Source: Sinomonas notoginsengisoli
GTDB lineage: Bacteria; Actinomycetota; Actinomycetes; Actinomycetales; Micrococcaceae
Direction: 5' to 3'
NCBI RefSeq assembly: GCF_021554725.1
Contig: NZ_JAIZDP010000004.1
Span: 186,001-250,000, forward strand
DNA: 64,000 bases
Shown: in pieces, positions 60,510 to 64,000 of the stretch
Layout: the number at the start of each line of letters is the position of its first letter
Numbering within the stretch: position 1 is the first letter of the stretch
Notes under the pieces: generated by a model
Seen by the model: the letters and a program-made list of their open reading frames with translations, nothing else
The model's database searches: none
Told to the model about the DNA's origin: nothing
Translations under genes and position numbers: made by a program

Positions 60510-61346
60510 ATGCCTTCTGCAGTGGCCCCCGCGACCCCTCCCGCAGACGCGATCACCAGGGCGGCCCGCGCCGTTCCGCTGGAGTTCCGCGGCGTCGCCC
60601 AGCAGTTCGCGGGCCGAGGGAAGCACGACGCCGCCACGCGGGTCCTGCGCGACGTGCACCTCACGCTCGCCCCCGGCGAGATCCTGGCACTGCTGGGCGC
60701 GAGCGGGTCCGGGAAGTCAACGCTCCTGCGCATCGCCGCCGGCCTCGACGCCCCCGCCGCCGGGGAACTGCTCGTGGCTGGGGAACCGAGCACTGGCATT
60801 TCGCCAAGGTGTGCCGTCGGATTCCAGGAGCCCCGGCTCCTGCCCTGGCTGAGCGTGCACGAGAACGTGGCCCTTGGCCTGCCCAAGGGAACCGACAAGA
60901 GCGAGGGGCGGGCCGCCGTCGAACGCCTCCTCGCCCTGGTGGGGCTCGAGCACTGTGCCGCCTACCGCCCGGCGGAGATCTCCGGCGGCATGGCGCAGCG
61001 CGCCTCGCTGGCGCGCGCCCTGGCCCGGCGCCCCGGCGTGCTGCTCCTCGACGAGCCCTTCGGCGCCCTCGACGCCCTCACCCGCCTCAAGATGCAGGAC
61101 CTCCTCCTTCGCGTCCACGAGGCCGAGCCCACAACGGTGCTGCTCGTGACGCACGACGTCGACGAGGCCCTCCAGCTCGCCGACCGGGTCGTGGTGCTCG
61201 GCGCGGAGCCGGGACGGCCCGGCGCGACGGTCCAGCACGTCCTCGACGTCCCGGGCAAGCGGCCCCGGGACCGCGGCGACGCGGCCCTCGCCGAACTACG
61301 CCGCACCCTCCTGTCCACGCTGGGCGTGGACACGCACCACCAATAA
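60510..61346 (+). CDS. ssuB: ABC transporter ATP-binding protein (sulfonate/nitrate type)
   Basis: ATPase of an aliphatic sulfonate/taurine-type importer. The 278-residue protein has Walker A LLGASGSGKSTLL, Q-loop GFQEPRLLPWL, signature ISGGMAQRASLARAL (a variant of LSGGQ), Walker B VLLLDEPFGALDAL and H-loop VTHDVDEA. ATG 60510 is preferred over 60504 because GGAG lies 7 nt upstream. It is controlled by the SAM-I riboswitch directly upstream and followed 41 nt later by the binding-protein gene. The sulfur substrate is inferred from family and riboswitch. Confidence 0.93.
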   Translation: MPSAVAPATPPADAITRAARAVPLEFRGVAQQFAGRGKHDAATRVLRDVHLTLAPGEILALLGASGSGKSTLLRIAAGLDAPAAGELLVAGEPSTGISPRCAVGFQEPRLLPWLSVHENVALGLPKGTDKSEGRAAVERLLALVGLEHCAAYRPAEISGGMAQRASLARALARRPGVLLLDEPFGALDALTRLKMQDLLLRVHEAEPTTVLLVTHDVDEALQLADRVVVLGAEPGRPGATVQHVLDVPGKRPRDRGDAALAELRRTLLSTLGVDTHHQ

Positions 61347-61387
61347 CCCCACCCGCGCACTCACCCATCTGCAAGAAGAGGTCTGTC

Positions 61388-62416
61388 ATGCCTGCCGTGC
61401 CCGCATTCCACTCATCGCGCCGCTCGTTCCTCGCCCTGGGCCTCGGCGCCGCCGCCCTAGGCCTCAGTGCCTGCGCCGGAGAGGGTGCCGGTGGGGCAGC
61501 CGCCGCGAACGGCGGCGGCAAGCCGGGCACCCTGAGCATCGACTGGGCCACGTACAACCCGCTCTCGGTGGTCATCAAGGAGAAGGGCTGGCTCGAGGAG
61601 GCCCTCAAGCCCAAGAACGTCACAGTCAACTGGGTCCAGTCGGCCGGGTCGAACAAGGCCAACGAGGCGCTGCGCGCCGGGGCGGTCGACGTGGGCTCGA
61701 CCGCTGGCTCCGCCGCCCTCCTGGCCCGTGCCAACGGCTCCCCGATCAAGGCGATCAGCCTCTACTCGCAGCCTGAGTGGGCCGCGTTCGTGGTGGGCAA
61801 GGATTCGAAGGCCACCGCCGTTGCGGACCTCAAAGGCAAGCAAATCGCAGCCACAAAGGGCACGGACCCGTACTTCTTCCTACTCCAGGCCCTCGAGGCC
61901 AATGGCCTCAAGCAGTCCGACGTCACGGTGCAGAACCTCCAGCACGCGGACGGCCGGGCTGCCCTCGAGAATGGCTCGGTGGACGCGTGGAGCGGCCTCG
62001 ACCCGATCATGGCGGCCGCCGAGCAGAACGGCGCGAAGCTCATCTACCGCAACATTGACTTCAACACGTACGGCTTCCTCAACGCCACGGAGCAGTTCCT
62101 CAAGGACCGTCCCGAGCAGGCCCAGACCGTGGTGGACACCTATGAGAAGGCCCGCGCGTGGGCCGCGAACAACCTCGAGGAGACCAGCGCTCTCCTGGCG
62201 AAGGCCGCGAACATCTCCGACGCCGTGGCGGGCAAGGTCATCAAGGAGCGCACTCGCCTCGCCATCAACCCGGTCCCCGGCGATGCCCAACTGGCCGTCC
62301 TGAAGAAGGTGGGCCCCATCTTCGTCGCCTCGGGCGACGTCTCGGGACAGGACAAGATCGATTCGGCCCTCGCCTCGCTCCTCGAGCCTAGCTTCGCGTC
62401 GAAGGCCTCGAAGTGA
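61388..62416 (+). CDS. ssuA: Sulfonate-type ABC transporter substrate-binding lipoprotein
   Basis: A 342-residue extracytoplasmic binding protein. It has a basic start with SSRRSFLALGLGAAALG and lipobox LSAC (about Cys32), then an SsuA/TauA-like periplasmic fold (LSIDWATYNPLSVVIKEKGW, VDVGSTAGSAALLARANGSP, KQIAATKGTDPYFFLLQALE). GAGG precedes the ATG. Its stop overlaps the permease GTG by 4 nt. It binds a sulfonate, taurine or similar sulfur compound by family inference; nitrate-type ligands are the alternative. Confidence 0.92.
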   Translation: MPAVPAFHSSRRSFLALGLGAAALGLSACAGEGAGGAAAANGGGKPGTLSIDWATYNPLSVVIKEKGWLEEALKPKNVTVNWVQSAGSNKANEALRAGAVDVGSTAGSAALLARANGSPIKAISLYSQPEWAAFVVGKDSKATAVADLKGKQIAATKGTDPYFFLLQALEANGLKQSDVTVQNLQHADGRAALENGSVDAWSGLDPIMAAAEQNGAKLIYRNIDFNTYGFLNATEQFLKDRPEQAQTVVDTYEKARAWAANNLEETSALLAKAANISDAVAGKVIKERTRLAINPVPGDAQLAVLKKVGPIFVASGDVSGQDKIDSALASLLEPSFASKASK

Positions 62417-63282
62417 CCAGCCCCCGGCCTGAGCCCCAGGTCGAGACAGCGGACGACGCCGGAGACGCCCCGGCCGCAGTGCGTCCCACCTCGCGCGGTG
62501 GCCGCCGCGGCGAGGGCGCGCGCGACGCCCGGGCCGCCCTCAAGCGCGCGGCGATCGGCGCCATCGTGCCCCTGGCGCTGCTGGCACTGTGGCAGTGGTC
62601 CACGTCGGCCGGCCTGTTCAGCGCGGTTCAGTTGCCGGCGCCCGGCGCAGTGCTCGCCGCGGGCGTTGAGCTCGCGGGGCGCGGGGAGCTGTGGACGCAC
62701 GTGGGCATCTCCACGCAGCGCGTGCTGCTCGGATTCCTGATCGGCGGGACGCTCGGGCTCGCGTTCGGCTCGCTCGTGGGGCTCTCGCAGTGGGCTGATC
62801 GGCTGCTCTCGCCGACGATCGGGGCGCTGCGCGCCGTGCCGTCCCTCGCGTGGGTGCCGCTGCTCATCCTGTGGCTCAAGATCGGCGAGAACTCGAAGCT
62901 CACGCTCATCGCGATCGGCGCAGTCTTCCCCGTCTTCACCACGGTGTACCTCGCGCTGCGGCACGTGGACCGCAAGCTCGTCGAGGCCGGGCGGGCTTTC
63001 GGGCTCGGCGGGCTGCAGCTCCTGACCACGATCCAGCTGCCCGCCGTGGTGCCCGCGATCTTCTCGGGCCTGCGGCTCGCTCTCGCGCAGGCATGGCTGT
63101 TCCTCGTCGCGGCGGAGCTGATCGCGTCCTCCATGGGGTTGGGCTTCCTGTTGACCGACTCACAGAACAACGGGCGGACGGACCGGCTGCTCCTGGCGAT
63201 CGTCCTGCTCGCCGTGATCGGCAAGGTCACCGATGCGCTGCTCGGTGTGGCTGAGCGGTGGGCCGTGCGGCGGTGGGCGTAG
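62413..63282 (+). CDS. ssuC: Sulfonate-type ABC transporter permease
   Basis: A 289-residue membrane permease with a Pro/Arg-rich N-terminus of about 45 residues and six predicted helices. The EAA loop reads VEAGRAFGLGGLQLLTTIQL before PAVVPAIFSGLRLALAQAWL, as in SsuC/TauC. The GTG start overlaps ssuA, so the operon is ssuB-ssuA-ssuC. A perfect 15-bp terminator hairpin follows at 63306. No desulfonating monooxygenase is attached. Confidence 0.94.
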   Translation: MTSPRPEPQVETADDAGDAPAAVRPTSRGGRRGEGARDARAALKRAAIGAIVPLALLALWQWSTSAGLFSAVQLPAPGAVLAAGVELAGRGELWTHVGISTQRVLLGFLIGGTLGLAFGSLVGLSQWADRLLSPTIGALRAVPSLAWVPLLILWLKIGENSKLTLIAIGAVFPVFTTVYLALRHVDRKLVEAGRAFGLGGLQLLTTIQLPAVVPAIFSGLRLALAQAWLFLVAAELIASSMGLGFLLTDSQNNGRTDRLLLAIVLLAVIGKVTDALLGVAERWAVRRWA

Positions 63283-63305
63283 CCCGGCACGTGCTGGCCG
63301 GGTGA

Positions 63306-63343
63306 GGCGCACGACGGCGGGTGCGCAGCCGCCGTCGTGCGCC
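63306..63343 (+). terminator. 15-bp perfect terminator hairpin after ssuC
   Basis: GGCGCACGACGGCGG (63306-63320) and CCGCCGTCGTGCGCC (63329-63343), 8-nt loop, followed by CCCTTTGTT. It separates the transporter operon from the acs unit and is the best example of the ACGACGGC hairpin family. Confidence 0.85.
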
Positions 63344-63411
63344 CCCTTTGTTACGGGCTGGACACGGCAATTTTGCGCCCGCCGCCACAAATGCGTGAAA
63401 GTTGCAGCAAA

Positions 63412-63503
63412 CCATCCCGAGCGGCCGAGAGATCTGGCTCCGTGACGCCGCAGCAACCATGGCCCCGTGCGCGGGACACCGGTGCTACCGCCAGAACCGA
63501 TGG
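63412..63503 (+). ncRNA. SAM-I (S-box) riboswitch, copy 2, in front of acs
   Basis: Near-duplicate of the switch at 60408. CCATC (63412-63416) pairs with GATGG (63499-63503); the core GAGCGGCCGAGAGATCTGGC, TGACGCCGCAGCAACC and GGTGCTACCGCCAG is identical to copy 1, while the P3 region differs. The GG of the Shine-Dalgarno GGAG (63502-63505) is again part of P1. The downstream gene is acetyl-CoA synthetase, an unusual target. Confidence 0.92.
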
Positions 63504-63511
63504 AGATGAGA

Positions 63512-64000
63512 ATGACCCCGCTGGCCGATATCCACGCAACCACCCCTGTTTTCGACAATCCCGGCCAAACAGGCCCGGAGCGGATCGCGTTCTGGGAGGA
63601 CGCCGCCCGGCGCCTCGAGTGGGCCAAGCCCTGGGAGCGCGCTCACACGTGGATCCCCGCGAACGTCGGGGCCAACGAGCCGCCGGTGATCCGCTGGTTC
63701 GAGGGCGGGAAGCTCAACGCCGCCGTGAACTGCGCGGACCGCCACGTCACTGCCGGGCGCGGGGACAAGGTCGCGCTGCACTTCGAAGGCGAGCCCGGCG
63801 ACCGCCTCACCGTCACGTACGCGGACCTGCAGCGCCGCGTCTCACGGGCCGCGAACGCGCTGGTAGCGCTCGGCGTCGGCAAGGGCGACCGCGTGGTCAT
63901 CTACTTGCCCGTACTCGTCGAGACCGTGGTGATCACGCTCGCGTGCGCCCGGATCGGGGCCGTGCACTCGCTCGTTTTCGGCGGCTTCTCCGCCGAGGCG
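63512..64000 (+). CDS. acs: Acetyl-CoA synthetase (partial)
   Basis: Activates acetate to acetyl-CoA through acetyl-AMP. The 163 codons before the right edge match the Acs N-terminus: FWEDAARRLEWAKPWERAHT, IRWFEGGKLNAAVNCADRHV, DRLTVTYADLQRRVSRAANA, GDRVVIYLPVLVETVVITLA and the start of the AMP-binding core CARIGAVHSLVFGGFSAEA. ATG 63512 is preferred because GGAG lies 6 nt upstream; an in-frame ATG at 63506 overlaps that spacing. A related acyl-CoA synthetase such as propionyl-CoA synthetase is less likely. Controlled by a SAM-I riboswitch. Confidence 0.92.
   Translation, partial: MTPLADIHATTPVFDNPGQTGPERIAFWEDAARRLEWAKPWERAHTWIPANVGANEPPVIRWFEGGKLNAAVNCADRHVTAGRGDKVALHFEGEPGDRLTVTYADLQRRVSRAANALVALGVGKGDRVVIYLPVLVETVVITLACARIGAVHSLVFGGFSAEA

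Noticed and set aside
59906-62416. 836-codon frame running through the riboswitch, ssuB and ssuA
   Set aside because: It crosses the SAM-I aptamer and reads ssuB out of frame; only the part from 61388 is the real binding protein.

Overview
The window is about 64 kb of high-GC DNA from an actinobacterium, most likely Micrococcaceae (Arthrobacter or Sinomonas-like). Supporting signs are GC-rich third codon positions, frequent GTG starts, a RamB-aceA-aceB glyoxylate locus, the SRP RNA-dnaX-recR-lysC order, purS-purQ-purL, and many leaderless genes whose -10 element lies 6-7 nt before the start codon. I see no phage, IS element, CRISPR array or rRNA, so this looks like ordinary chromosome with a few accessory islands.

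Layout. 1-4.6 kb: a RamB-type regulator (cut by the window edge) divergent from aceA (isocitrate lyase) and aceB (malate synthase). 4.7-9.5 kb: a membrane protein, a FrnE/DsbA-like oxidoreductase, a DUF1918 protein, a methyltransferase, a GH15 trehalase/glucoamylase and a membrane protein. 9.7-14.3 kb: a sugar isomerase/oxidoreductase pair, an acyl-CoA dehydrogenase, and a MetF-type reductase behind a tandem glycine riboswitch. 14.4-21.6 kb: a TetR regulator, then an unusual island with a 1500-residue P-type ATPase, an SRPBCC protein and four tiny related membrane proteins sharing an 'EWP' motif. 21.7-29.9 kb: a LytR_C-domain protein with a ParB-like partner, an HAD hydrolase interrupted by an in-frame TGA, DUF4188/TetR, glutathione peroxidase, an M23 peptidase with a repeat tail, tRNA-Ser(GGA), and a two-component system. 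30-36.4 kb: 4.5S RNA, dnaX, recR, a 2-oxoglutarate dioxygenase and lysC. 36.4-43.1 kb: two small proteins, an OhrR/MarR regulator, an SSI-type protease-inhibitor lipoprotein, two conserved proteins and a large secreted subtilase. 43.5-50 kb: YchJ, purSQL and a CtpE-like P-type ATPase. 50-60 kb: an alcohol dehydrogenase, two secreted phosphoesterases, AraC/VOC/half-AraC, a PAP2-LssY membrane protein, DUF503, an MpaB oxygenase and a flavin reductase. 60.4-63.3 kb: a sulfonate-type ABC transporter behind a SAM-I riboswitch. 63.4 kb to the end: a second, near-identical SAM-I riboswitch in front of acetyl-CoA synthetase (cut by the edge).

Themes. Acetate metabolism brackets the window: RamB and the glyoxylate shunt at the left, acs at the right. 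RNA control is prominent: one glycine and two SAM-I riboswitches, in both SAM cases with the P1 helix overlapping the Shine-Dalgarno sequence. The best candidate for an undescribed system is the 15.2-21.6 kb island of four EWP mini-membrane proteins with a giant P-type ATPase. A second unusual pattern is three gene pairs in which the stop codon of the upstream gene forms the TAG of the -10 element of the downstream leaderless gene.
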